From contig NC_056032.1 in NCBI RefSeq assembly GCF_004379255.2, forward strand, positions 31,221,322-31,285,321: a stretch of 64,000 nucleotides of DNA, given 5' to 3'. Both the position numbers and the translations under genes were made by a program. The stretch's first letter is position 1; the number at the start of each line of letters is the position of its first letter. The stretch is from Salvia splendens (Eukaryota > Streptophyta > Magnoliopsida > Lamiales > Lamiaceae). Shown piece after piece: positions 21,961 to 32,217 of this stretch. Below the pieces are notes generated by a model that was not told where the DNA came from, searched no databases, and saw only the letters and a list, made by a program, of their open reading frames with translations.

Positions 21961-22656
21961 GACCCAGGTTTGTTCACTCTCCCTATCTCAATTGGGAACA
22001 TTAATGTTGAGCATGCCATGTGTGACTTAGGTTCTTTGATAAATGTTTTACCGTTTTCGCCTTATAAGAAATCGGAGGGAGTAAGGATGGTGGAAACAAA
22101 GGTGGTAATTCAGTTAGCTGATAGGTCATGCATCAGTCCTGAGGGTGTTTTAGAAAATGTAATCGTTAAAGTGCATGATTTTCTGTATCCTGCTGATTTC
22201 CATGTAATTAAGAAGAGTGAGTACCAGTCTGTTGAGTCTAGCGGAGTGCTTTTAGGAAGACCGTTTTTACGCACCGCTAAGACAATCATTGATGTGTTTG
22301 ATGGAACCATTTGTCTAGATTATCATGGAGAGAAGTTTACTTTTAACATTGATGAGGCTATGAAAAAGCCATTGGATATAGATAATATGCATGATGTGGA
22401 TGTAATTAACCCCCTGGTCCAAGAATTTCTTGAGACAGAGTTGATGCAGGAACAGGTGGAAAATTCAGAGTTGAGTCACTCCATCGGCAAGGAGGTAGCC
22501 AGTTGGTGTGAGGTAGTCAACACACTGGGAATGACTGATGATGAATTAGCAGAAGCAATTCTGGAGTTTTGTGAAAGTCCAGATTTTGCCAGATCTAAGG
22601 AATTAGCTTGTGTCGCTAGTGGGGAACATTTACCAGCACCTGAAGGATTAATAACC

Positions 22657-25424
22657 TGTCACGACCGCCCTTTAGGGTTAATAAATATGGGCGATCGTGA
22701 TTAAGAGAATTTAATAAAAAGACGAAAAGGACTAGGGTTTTAATAACGAGCTTGACCAACAATTAATATTCAAATAAAACGACCAACAATTTGACATAAA
22801 TTAGTAAAATCCCAAATATTCAATATCCAAATAATTAAGGTTGCAAGCCCAATAAATGATAAGTGAAAGAAATGTCACAGAGGAAATGATCAAGAGTAAG
22901 AGTGACGTCATGTGTGAAGACACAACGACACCCATAATTCAAAAACAACAGTTCATTTACCAATTTACTTGCTCAACACCACCGTACTCTCGTCGCCGCT
23001 CAACCTGCACATAAGGAAAACACATGCAGGGCTGAGTACTATAAAAATACTCAATGGGCTCATGCCGAAAATATTTTCAATAAAGAGTAATTTATCATGC
23101 CATTCACAAGTAACCATCGGGGTTTAGCTTTAGAAATGCCCGAGGCACTCAAAATCATTTTCATTTCAAACATCGACTAATCAGTCATTTTCCCATAGAC
23201 GTTCGCCGTATCTGCCAATACATGACTTGGAATGTGGCCACAAACCAAGCCACTAGACCGGCCAGCCCGTACGCTAGCACACCATCTACCATAGGTGTAC
23301 ACTAGCCCAAGTAGGGTTTGCGGCCATACAAGGACCCGAATTCGATTTATATAATAATGGCATAAAGCCACATCAGATAGGCACGTAAAAAAATCACATC
23401 ATAGCATGATAAATACAGTTTCATTTCCATCGACAAAATATTTAGGACGTTGTCCTTATTTAAAAGAAAGCCCACCTCAATTGATTAATTCTCTACACTT
23501 CCTTCCCTTTGGTATCTCGATTCTCTTGCGAAGTCTCACCTTTAGAATTTAAATAATACATATATCAACATACCTTCCATTTAAATAAATAAAATGCATG
23601 CATCCTAAGCGAAGTTATTTATCTCGGTTTTCGGTTATTCGGCGGCCGCTTACACCCTTAATTCCTCCGTTAGCTCCTCGTATTTTTCTCCACGATATCG
23701 AAATAAAATTCCCAAAATCAATAAAAAGTAATTAAATTATCGCAAGCATTTTCCCCTCGAGCTATATTTATTTCGGACTTAGGATATAATTATTCGTTCG
23801 TTGATACAATTAATTATCGGCCCAAAGATTTATTTAAAAGCCCCAAAACTTAATTATTTCCCCCACTTTATGTCTCCAATTAAATTAGGAAGCCCCAACA
23901 AATTAAATTGGAGCCCAACTAACCAAATCCTACCATTTAAATAAAAAGGCCCAAAGCTAATTCTTATTTTTCCTCAATCAATTAACAAGGCCCAAATAAA
24001 AAAAAACAAAAGGCCCATACCATTTATTTCTAATTAATGAGGCCCAAAATCAAAATGTACTCCCCCCCTCACATTCACATCTCGGTTCTCTCTCTTCTCT
24101 CTCCCTCTTCTTCTTTCTCTCTTCTTCTTTCTCTCTTCTTCTTTCTCGCCCAAATCGGGAGTTCTCACCGTCGCCTTCCACCGTCGCCGGCCGCTTCTCA
24201 CCGGAATCGCGTCGCTGCTGCTTGTCAGTCAGCCTTCGCCAGCCGCTGCTGTCCGTCAGACGCCTCCTCCGTCCGCTGCCTTCGTCGCTGAGAGGTGCTG
24301 CCGCTGCCGGGAGGCGCTGCTGTGCTCCCCGCCGGAAGCCGTCGTCGCACGGTCAGGCCGCAGCAGGAGGCGCAGCGCCGTTCGCCCGTGCCGCAAACCA
24401 CCGTCGCCGTCATTCAATCGGGGCAATCCCTACTTACCCCGAACGGATACCGCGCAACCCCGAACAACTCCGAACAGCCCCGAATCGACCCGAATTAATA
24501 CCGCGCAGCCCCGATTTCCTCCCCGAAGGTAAGTTCTTTATTAAAATTTGTTTCTTTAGATTATTTTGCTTCGATTCAAGGTATATTGCAGATTGTGGTA
24601 ATTGTAGGGTGTAATGTGTATGGATACAATAGAATGAAATTGAAATTTGGATGGGGGAGGTGTTTACCTTCAATTGCAGACGGATGTTGAGGAAGAAAAA
24701 AAATGGTTCTTGAAGCTGGAGGATTTTGGTTACTGCCAATAGCACAATTTGATGTTAGATTTTGAAGCAGGAGAAAGTTTAGATACAAATCGATAGGATT
24801 TAGTTTACCTTGAGTAGAAGTTGAAGGATGATTCTTGCTTGCAGAGACGATAGGTGAGGAAAAAGTAATGGTTGAAGATTTAATATAGGGGAAAGGAGGT
24901 TGAGATACGGGAGAGATTTGTGGGAGAGATGGAGGGACGGTTTTTAGTAGTGGGAAAGGAGAGAAATTTCGAAATCCTCTTTTTTTCTTATTTGAATTTA
25001 TTTGGTATTTTATTTGCAGATTACGGAGGAGAAATATCTACTCACGGAGGAGGAAAATCTGCGTAGAATATTTAATTAAAGATTAGAATTAAAGATATCT
25101 TATTTTAATTAGTTTAGCTTAATTCACAGCCCATTGTATTTTATTTTAAATTGTGCAGTCTCTAATTTATTTATCACGGACTGAACCTTTATATTATTTG
25201 TCCAATTATTCGATCCAGTACGAAAATTGAGTTCAATAAATATTCCTCACGGAAAGGAAATTATTTAGATTCGCGATGTAATTTATTTCACAAATCTCAG
25301 TCCAACACCCATTAATTCACCAATTAATTTACCGACAATTAATTCACGGACTTCGCAAAATTAATAGCATTAAAACCAATACTTTAGGGTTTACAAATTA
25401 GGGTTCAAAAAGTGGGGCGTTACA
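22657..25424 (-). repeat. 3' LTR of the chromovirus
   Basis: 2,768 bp and very similar to 32218-34998. Visible differences are mainly point changes plus two indels of about 30 bp: one near 23807 (absent here, present at 33367) and one in the GC-rich block near 24232 (present here, absent in the other). On the plus strand a CT-rich repeat (15-bp unit, CTTCTTCTTTCTCTC type) at about 24100-24150 and a GC-rich island to 24530 stand out. Confidence 0.93.
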
Positions 25425-25480
25425 TCCTACCACCCTTAACAGAAATTTCGTCCCGAAATTTGCTACCCTCAAGTAAAGAG
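25425..25480 (-). other. Polypurine tract region next to the 3' LTR
   Basis: On the minus strand the sequence before the LTR reads TTTCGGGACGAAATTTCTG then TTAAGGGTGGTAGGA. This conserved block precedes the 3' LTR in many plant chromoviruses and primes plus-strand synthesis. Confidence 0.8.
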
Positions 25481-28400
25481 TTCTGGGTACAATTCCACCA
25501 TTTTATCCTCATTCTCCCACGTGGCTTCTTCATAGCACTTTCACACAAGCAACAGGTTTATTCCTCACATTCTGGATCTTTCGGTCTAAAATGGATTGGG
25601 GTCTCTCCTCATAGCTCAAGTCTGGATTCAACACGACTTCCTCAAAAAGGATCACATGTTTCGGGTCAAACACGTATTTTCGTAACTGTGACACATGAAA
25701 AACGTTGTGCACGTTTCCCAGGTTTGGTGGTAGCGCCAATCGATATGCAACGGGGCCCACTCCTTCGAGAATTTCGTAAGGTCCGATAAATCGCGACTTC
25801 AATTTACCCTTGATGCCAAATCGTGTTATCCCTTTTGACGGAGATACCTTCACGAAAACTTTATCGCCAGCTTGAAATTGCAAGTCGGTTCGTCGGACAT
25901 CCGCGTATGATTTCTGTCTGTCTTGAGCTTCTTTTATCCTCTCACGAATTTGTCGAACGATTCCCACCATCTCTTCAACTACATCAGGTCCGAGTATTCT
26001 TCTCTCGCCAACTTCATCCCAGTAGAGCGGCGATCTACACTTTCTTCCATACAATGCCTCGTACGGTGCCATGTTTATCGTTGCCTGAAAACTGTTGTTG
26101 TAGGCGAACTCGATCAGTGGTAGTGCTTCCTCCCAACTTCCTCCTCGGTCGAGTACCACGGCTCTCAACATATCCTCGAGAGTTTGGATCGTTCTTTCGG
26201 ATTGTCCATCGGTTTACGGGTGAAAAGCTGTACTGAAATTCAATTTGGTTCTAAGCTCTTTCTGTAGACTCATCCAAAATCTTGAGGTAAATTTTGGGTC
26301 ACGGTCGGACGTGATAGTCACTGGGACTCCATGCAATCGAACTACCTCCCTTATGTAGATTTGAGCCAGTTTTTTGGACCCATAACTTATGAGAATCGGT
26401 ATAAAATGCGCACTCTTGGTAAGTCGATCTATAATTACCCAAATGGCGGTGTTCCCTCTCAGAGTCCTTGGCAAACCTGTCACGAAATCCATGGCGATGT
26501 GCTCCCATTTCCACTCAGGAATCTGTAGTGGTTGCAACTTCCCATACGGTCATTGATGAGAATCTTCACTTGCTGGCAGACTAGGAATCTTTCGACAAAT
26601 GATGCTATGTCCCTCTTCATACCATTCCACCAAAAGGATTTCTTCAAATCTTGATACATTTTCGTACTTCCTGGGTGGGCAGTGTAAGGAGTTTCGTGCG
26701 CTTCACTCATAACCTCATTTTTGAGCTCTTCGCTATCTGGCACGCATAATCTTCCTTCAAAAGTAAGGGCATTGTCGCCTTCTTCACTAAAATTCCCAGA
26801 TTCACCGGTTCGAACCTCTACACGAATCTCCTCCAACTTTGCATCCATTCGTTGTGCTGCAATAATTCTCGACCTCAGATCCGGTTCAACGGCTAAAGTG
26901 GCGATTCGTGCTTCCACTGTTTCAGGTACTCTTACCACTTCCAAACACATCTTGCTGAACTCGCGAATCAGGCTTTCTTCCTTGGTGATAAAAATAGCCA
27001 GCTGGGAATGATCTTTCCGGCTCAAAGCATCCGCCACTACATTTGCTTTGCCGGGGTGATAATTGATGCCACAATCGTAGTCTTTCACCAACTCGAGCCA
27101 TCTTCTTTGCCGCATATTCAAATATTTCTGCTCGAAGAAATACTTCAGGCTTTTGTGGTCTGTAAAGTTCTCACATCGAACTCCGTAGAGATGATGTCTC
27201 CAAATCTTTAAGGCGTGAACTACCGCTGCTAACTCCAAGTCGTGGGTTGGATAGTTCAACTCGTGTGGCTTCAATTGTCGGGATGCATAAGCAATCACCT
27301 TATTGTTTTGCATCAATACACATCCGAGTCCCACCTTTGAAGCATCCGTGTACACTACGTAGTTCACTCCAGGCTCTGGCACAACTAGAATCGGTGCACT
27401 AGTTAGCTTTTCCTTCAATAGTTGAAAACTTGCCTCACACTCGGGGGTCCAATTGAATTTCACCCCCTTCTTGAGTTGTTGAGTCATAGGTCTCGCTATC
27501 TTGGAGAACCCTTCAATAAACCTTCGGTAGTATCCTGCCAAGCCTAGGAAACTCCGAATCTCATTGGGTGTTGTAGGTGCTTTCCACCGTTGTACCACCT
27601 CAACCTTAGCAGGATCCACTCGAATTCCTTCTGCCGTCACGATATGACCAAGGAAATTTACTTCATTAAGCCAAAATTCACACTTGCTGAATTTAGCATA
27701 CAATTTCTCACTTCTCAACGTCTCCAAGGTAATTCGCAGGTGCTCTTCGTGTTCCTTCTCATTCCTCGAGTAAACGAGTACATCATCTATGAATACCACA
27801 ACGAATTTATCCAAGTATGGGTGGAATACTCGGTTCATCAAATCCATGAATACGGCAGGTGCATTCGTCAGTCCAAATGGCATTACCACGAACTCATAGT
27901 GACCATATCTTGTGCGAAAAGCAGTCTTCGGTATGTCCTCTCTTCGGACCCTCAATTGATGGTATCCGGACCTCAAGTCCATCTTTGAGAACACACCGGC
28001 TCCCCGAAGTTGATCGAATAATTCATCTATTCTCGGCAGTGGATATTTGTTCTTGAGAGTCATCTTGTTCAATTCTCCATAATCGATGCACATTCTCATC
28101 GGTCCATCTTTCTTCTTCACAAAAAGCACAGGCGCGCCCCACGGTGAAACACTGAGTATAATAAAACCCAAGTCCATGAGCTCTTGTAGTTGTATCTTGA
28201 GTTCTTCCAACTCCTTTGGCGCCATTCGATATGGGGCCTTGGATACTGGTGCCGACCCTGGCTCTAGGTCGATCGTGAACTCCAATTGTCGATCTGGCGG
28301 TGGACCAGGCAAAGCTTCAGGAAAGACGTCTGGAAATTCTCGTACCACCGCGACATCCTCCACTTTCCTTTCCTCCTTCTCATCTCCTTGTAGATAGACC

Positions 28401-29995
28401 AGATAGGCAGAACGCCCTTTTCTCAACATCTTTGTGGCTTGAAGTGCGGAGATGATAGATGTGCTTCTGTTCATCGTGATCCCATGGTACACGATTGGTT
28501 CCTTTCTAGTGGCTTGTAATGTTATTTGTCTCTCTTTACATCGGATGGTAGCAAAATTCGCAGCCACCCAATCCATTCCTAAGATTACATTGATATCCTT
28601 CATGGCCATAACATGTAAGTTGTGCGCGACTAGCCTAAGTTCTCCCATGGAAATTTCTATGTTCGAGCATGTTCGAGAAATCTCTATTACCCCTCCCACT
28701 GGTGAGGTCACCATCATCTTATGTTCAGATTTAGCAACTGGCAAACTTAATGTGTCCACACATAGTTCTGATATGAAAGAATGCGATGCACCCGTATCAA
28801 ACAACACAACAATAGGTGTATCGAGGAGTTCGCCCATACCTGCCAAATTTCCACTCTCGTGATTCCCTTGTTCAGTCTTGGGTTGTCTATAACTCAGCGC
28901 ATATGCTCTAGCCTGGGAGGGTAGTCTCGGACGGTGAGGTTGTTGTTGTCGCGGAGGTTGATCACGATTCATCCTTGGTCCCGCCGGTGGTGCCCTCGTT
29001 TGCGGACGAAATCCTTGGTTGTTCGGCCTTGAACCCGTCCCCACGTTCTTGCTCGGGCACTCTCTAGAGAAGTGACCATTTCCACCACAGTTGAAGCACT
29101 TGGTGGTGTTCTGCATCCTACACTCTCTGAAATGGTACTTGGAGCACACATTGCATTGGGGTGGTCTGGGTCGGAAGTCACCCCTTTGGCTAGCAAAATT
29201 CTGTCTGCCTCCATACTGTGGTCGGCTTTGAGTAGGTTGGTACCTCTTGTTGTCATAGTGGGTCCTGTTCCCATCCCACTTCCTCTTCTCCCGGGAATGA
29301 TGTGATGGAGTTAGAGCCAGTGTAGTGTTCTCCGTCACCCTCTCCTTAGGCACAGCTGCCTCAACATCTAGCGCGAGGGCCAACGCCTCCGCATATGTAA
29401 GTCTTCCACGACTAGCCAAAGCCATCTTTATCTCATGCCTTAAGCCCTCACGGAATTTTTCTGTCAGTTTCTCATCCGTGTCAACTTGTTCGGGTGCATA
29501 CTGGGTCATATCACAGAGTGCGCGATCATATTAAGTCACTGACATGCGCCCTTGAGTTAAGTTGTAAAACTCAGCCGCCTTCGCCTTTCGATAGCTCTTT
29601 GGCACGTACTTGTTATATATCGCCTCCTTGAAATTCTCCCAGGTCATTCCATTCACTTGATCTCGTGGCGTGGTCTTCATCTTGGTATCCCACCAGAAGT
29701 CAGCTAACCCAGTCAACTGATAGGTCACACAAGCCATTCGCTCGGCATCGTTGCACATCAGAATTGTAAAAATGAGCTCCAATGCGCGTATCCAACTCTC
29801 AGCCTTTTCCGGCTCTCCCATTCCATCGAAGACAGGCGGTTTCTGTTTCAAAAACAACTTCACAATTTCTCGGTCCACTTGAGGTGGAGGTGGTGGTGGT
29901 GGAGGTTGTGGGGTTGGTTGTGCCACACTCTCGACTTCCGTCGCCTGAGGTGTAGGCGCCCTGTTCGCATTCCTTACATTGCGTCTTGGCGGCAT
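25450..29995 (-). pseudogene. Chromovirus Gag-Pol polyprotein, disrupted
   Basis: Gag starts at 29995 (MPPRRNVRNANRAP, then a Pro run). The capsid region holds WIRALELIF and GLADFWWDTK. A zinc knuckle [14 protein letters not shown] lies near 29050-29098, the protease motif [12 protein letters not shown] near 28775-28815, the RT motif [10 protein letters not shown] near 27765-27800, RNase [11 protein letters not shown] near 27320-27355, the integrase zinc finger near 26700-26570, and the integrase core ([19 protein letters not shown]) at 26540-26216. A C-terminal FHVSQLRKYV block and a chromodomain-like end reach about 25450. Breaks: TAA between gag parts (about 29531), a frameshift plus TGA near 26560, TAA in the integrase core (26214-26216), and an indel at the chromodomain near 25530. 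One Cys of the integrase zinc finger reads Phe (ERFLVCQQ). The longest open part, 29509-26480, keeps protease, RT and RNase H in one frame. Confidence 0.95.
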
Positions 29996-30104
29996 TCTGA
30001 TTCATTACCAAACAAACGGGTTATTATCACACTTACTCAAATCTATCAATAGTCATGTTGTATAGTTGGGAAGATCATGTAATATTTCGAAAGTAGGGAT
30101 CAAG

Positions 30105-30560
30105 GGACAATTGTACCACAAGACAAAAGATAGTTGTGTCATGGATAGAATAGGACCATTGGATCATGACGTGGCAAGATATTCGCACAACAGGATAGCA
30201 AAAGACATTTGCACAATGGAATAACGAGAAACAATTTGCATCATGGCTAGCAAAGATGTTCGCACAACAGGATTGCGAAAGACATTTGTGCTATAGATTA
30301 AGGAGAAACAATTGCATCATGACTTAGCAAAAGATATTCGCACAATGGGATAATAAAAGACGTTTGCACGATAGAAATAAGAGGAACAATTGTATCTTGG
30401 ATTAGCAAATGATGTTCCCTGCACGAGATAACAAAAGGTGTTTGCACAACAGAATAACAAGGACGATTACGCAATAAGATATCAAGAACATTTGCACAAC
30501 AGAATATCAAATGATCATGGCCAAACAAGATAGCAAGGTAAAAGTTTGCATAATAAAATG
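30105..30560 (-). repeat. Degenerate 26-bp minisatellite in the chromovirus leader
   Basis: About 14-16 diverged units of 24-28 bp, each built around TTCGCACAACAGGATAGCAA or TTTGCACAATGGAATAAC, with units grouped in threes to give a period near 78 bp (compare starts at about 30197, 30275 and 30353). It lies between the extra ORF and gag, in the untranslated leader. Function unknown. Confidence 0.75.
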
Positions 30561-30711
30561 TTGCCTCCAGGAGGTCTTAGTATCGATCATAACCAAAGAA
30601 TGAAGAGCCAAAACGTGGAAATAAAATGAATAATAGTCTAGCAAAACAATATGATATCAAAACAGGAGAGAAACGAAACAATCTATCACATGACTATTGT
30701 TCCTAAATCTC

Positions 30712-31344
30712 TCCCTCCTTCTTCTCCTCTTCAGTCTCTCTACTAATCTCCATATCCGGGTTCTCTTCTTCCTCGAGGCGTTTCTCCTCTTCCTCCTCGT
30801 TCTCTTCTTCAACGCGTACTGGTGAAGGGATTGTCGCGATTATCTTCTCGACCTCCCTTTCTATTCCTTAAGGGGCCGAGGTGCACATCCCGAGCCTCAT
30901 CCTTTTGGGAACGCGCGAGACATGCGGCTCACTATCAGATCGAAACTTCCTTGCGTGTGCTTGCTCCGGCGAATAAATATGTGGTGGTGGAGAACGTGGT
31001 GGTCCGTCAGCTGCCCTTATTAAGGCCGGAAACAGTATTTCCAGAAGACCAGGCAAGTCCCCACGCGGTGCGTATTCGGGCAGGCTATACCACATAAACG
31101 ATTCTGCCGCCTGAGCGACCCACTGGCTCCAAGATGGCGGTAGGGTATGAATAAGCTTTGTAATTCCAGCATGGTGGGTGGCTCCCCCGAACGCATAGGC
31201 GCCCATCCATAAATCCCAAAATTCAGCGACGTAACCCATGAGATCGCTCTTTCCATCCCATTCATGTTCTCGGTACCTCTCAACGGGAAGGTTCCTATTT
31301 CTGGCATAACGATTTCGTATTTGGGCAAAGTACGATCCGGCCAT
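30712..31344 (-). pseudogene. Unrecognised extra ORF in the chromovirus leader
   Basis: A 158-residue frame runs from ATG 31344 to TAA 30868-30870 in the sense direction of the element, upstream of gag. It begins MAGSYFAQIRNRYARNRNLP and contains EFWDLWMGAYAFGGATHH and LPPSWSQWVAQAAESFMWYS, with a basic end (VPKRMRLGM). The same frame continues past the stop with a strongly acidic tail (about 30867-30712, Glu runs), ending at TAG, so an original protein of about 210 residues with one nonsense change is likely. I recognise no domain. It is not the usual chromovirus gag. Possible sources are an extra retrotransposon ORF, as in some Tat/Ogre elements, or a captured host fragment. Confidence 0.45.
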
Positions 31345-32202
31345 CTACATAGAAGGAAACCTCAACATCAAGCCAAAGATAGGAAAGAATATGGAAGATA
31401 TATGGCTCAAAATGATGCTTAGAGTAATAAGGAGATGCATATGGATGTGTATACGAGATAGGGGTATGATGGTTGTATCACTCTAAGAATAAACTTTTGC
31501 TCTCAAGGTAAAAGGTTCGCTCATTTTGTTTGATTTTGTATATCTTCATATCACAGTACATCGACTTCTGTTTCCCATAGGCTACTTGCCTCGTATTTCG
31601 TACTTCTACGTTTATTTTCATCACGGAGTTATCTATTACGTATTCTATAGGTACATATGGTTACACGCAAGTAATTCATCGTCATAGGCATTGTATCTCA
31701 TATTCTATATCTTTGTGCCAATCAAAATCAACATGTATCATACCCGACGTTTCACAGCTCCCAAGACCATGTGAATCCCACCATATATTGATAAAATAAT
31801 AATTGCCCAAACAATCATAAAAGTTCAACAACCTTCGCATACTTTCTTCATCACAACGATACAATTTCTCATGCTTGACAATATTCATCATGTTATGCTT
31901 CACAATCAAATAAGAGCAATCTTATATCTCATTCCACATTTTTTTTAATTTTTTTTTAAAAAAAAGTAAAATTTTCAAAACCATCGTATTGACTTCAATC
32001 TCTAAAATCATTTTCTTTTTACAACTTTCAACATTCAATAGTCCAATCCCATAGTCACCAAAATACTTTTACCTCTCTCTTCGCGGTTGGGCGTGACGAG
32101 TCGTGTGGTGTTGAGCCTTTGATGTTTATCCCTTAGATAATTAATACAAGTATAGATTTTGACTCAAAAGGACTCTTGGGTCCAGAGCGGAAAGAAACTG
32201 AG
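31345..32202 (-). other. 5' leader of the chromovirus
   Basis: AT-rich sequence between primer site and extra ORF. No further coding signal or repeat was seen, apart from a short poly-A/T foldback near 31945-31965. Confidence 0.6.
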
Positions 32203-32214
32203 GCTCTGATACCA
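32203..32214 (-). other. Primer-binding site, initiator tRNA-Met type
   Basis: On the minus strand TGGTATCAGAGC begins 3 bases after the 5' LTR end (ACA-GTT-TGGTATC). This matches the 3' end of initiator tRNA-Met, the standard primer of chromoviruses. Confidence 0.92.
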
Positions 32215-32217
32215 AAC

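Larger units (their letters stand above)
20640..22656 (+). pseudogene. Athila-like protease region, split by a hAT element
   Basis: The upstream part (20640-20864) reads DFMEIFGKLEINLLFLQAL. The hAT element at 20873-21960 sits inside the DPG-LFTLP motif. The downstream part (21969-22650) has LFTLPISIGNINVEHAMCDL, then INVLPF, QLADRS and VLLGRPFLRTAKTIIDVFDG, matching the aspartic protease of Athila elements with D-L-G at the active site. Reading is open from 21961 to the chromovirus insertion at 22657, where the frame runs into foreign LTR sequence. The protease would cut Gag-Pol; this copy is inactive. Confidence 0.85.

Noticed and set aside
24037..24614. Host protein-coding gene on the plus strand
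   Set aside because: It lies within an LTR, is repeated at 33629-34102, and changes frame between the two LTRs through indels.
26721..29534. Plus-strand frames over the chromovirus pol
   Set aside because: Antisense shadows of the Gag-Pol coding region on the minus strand.
30105..30560. CRISPR-like array
   Set aside because: Units are degenerate, directly adjoining and without unique spacers, in a plant retrotransposon leader.
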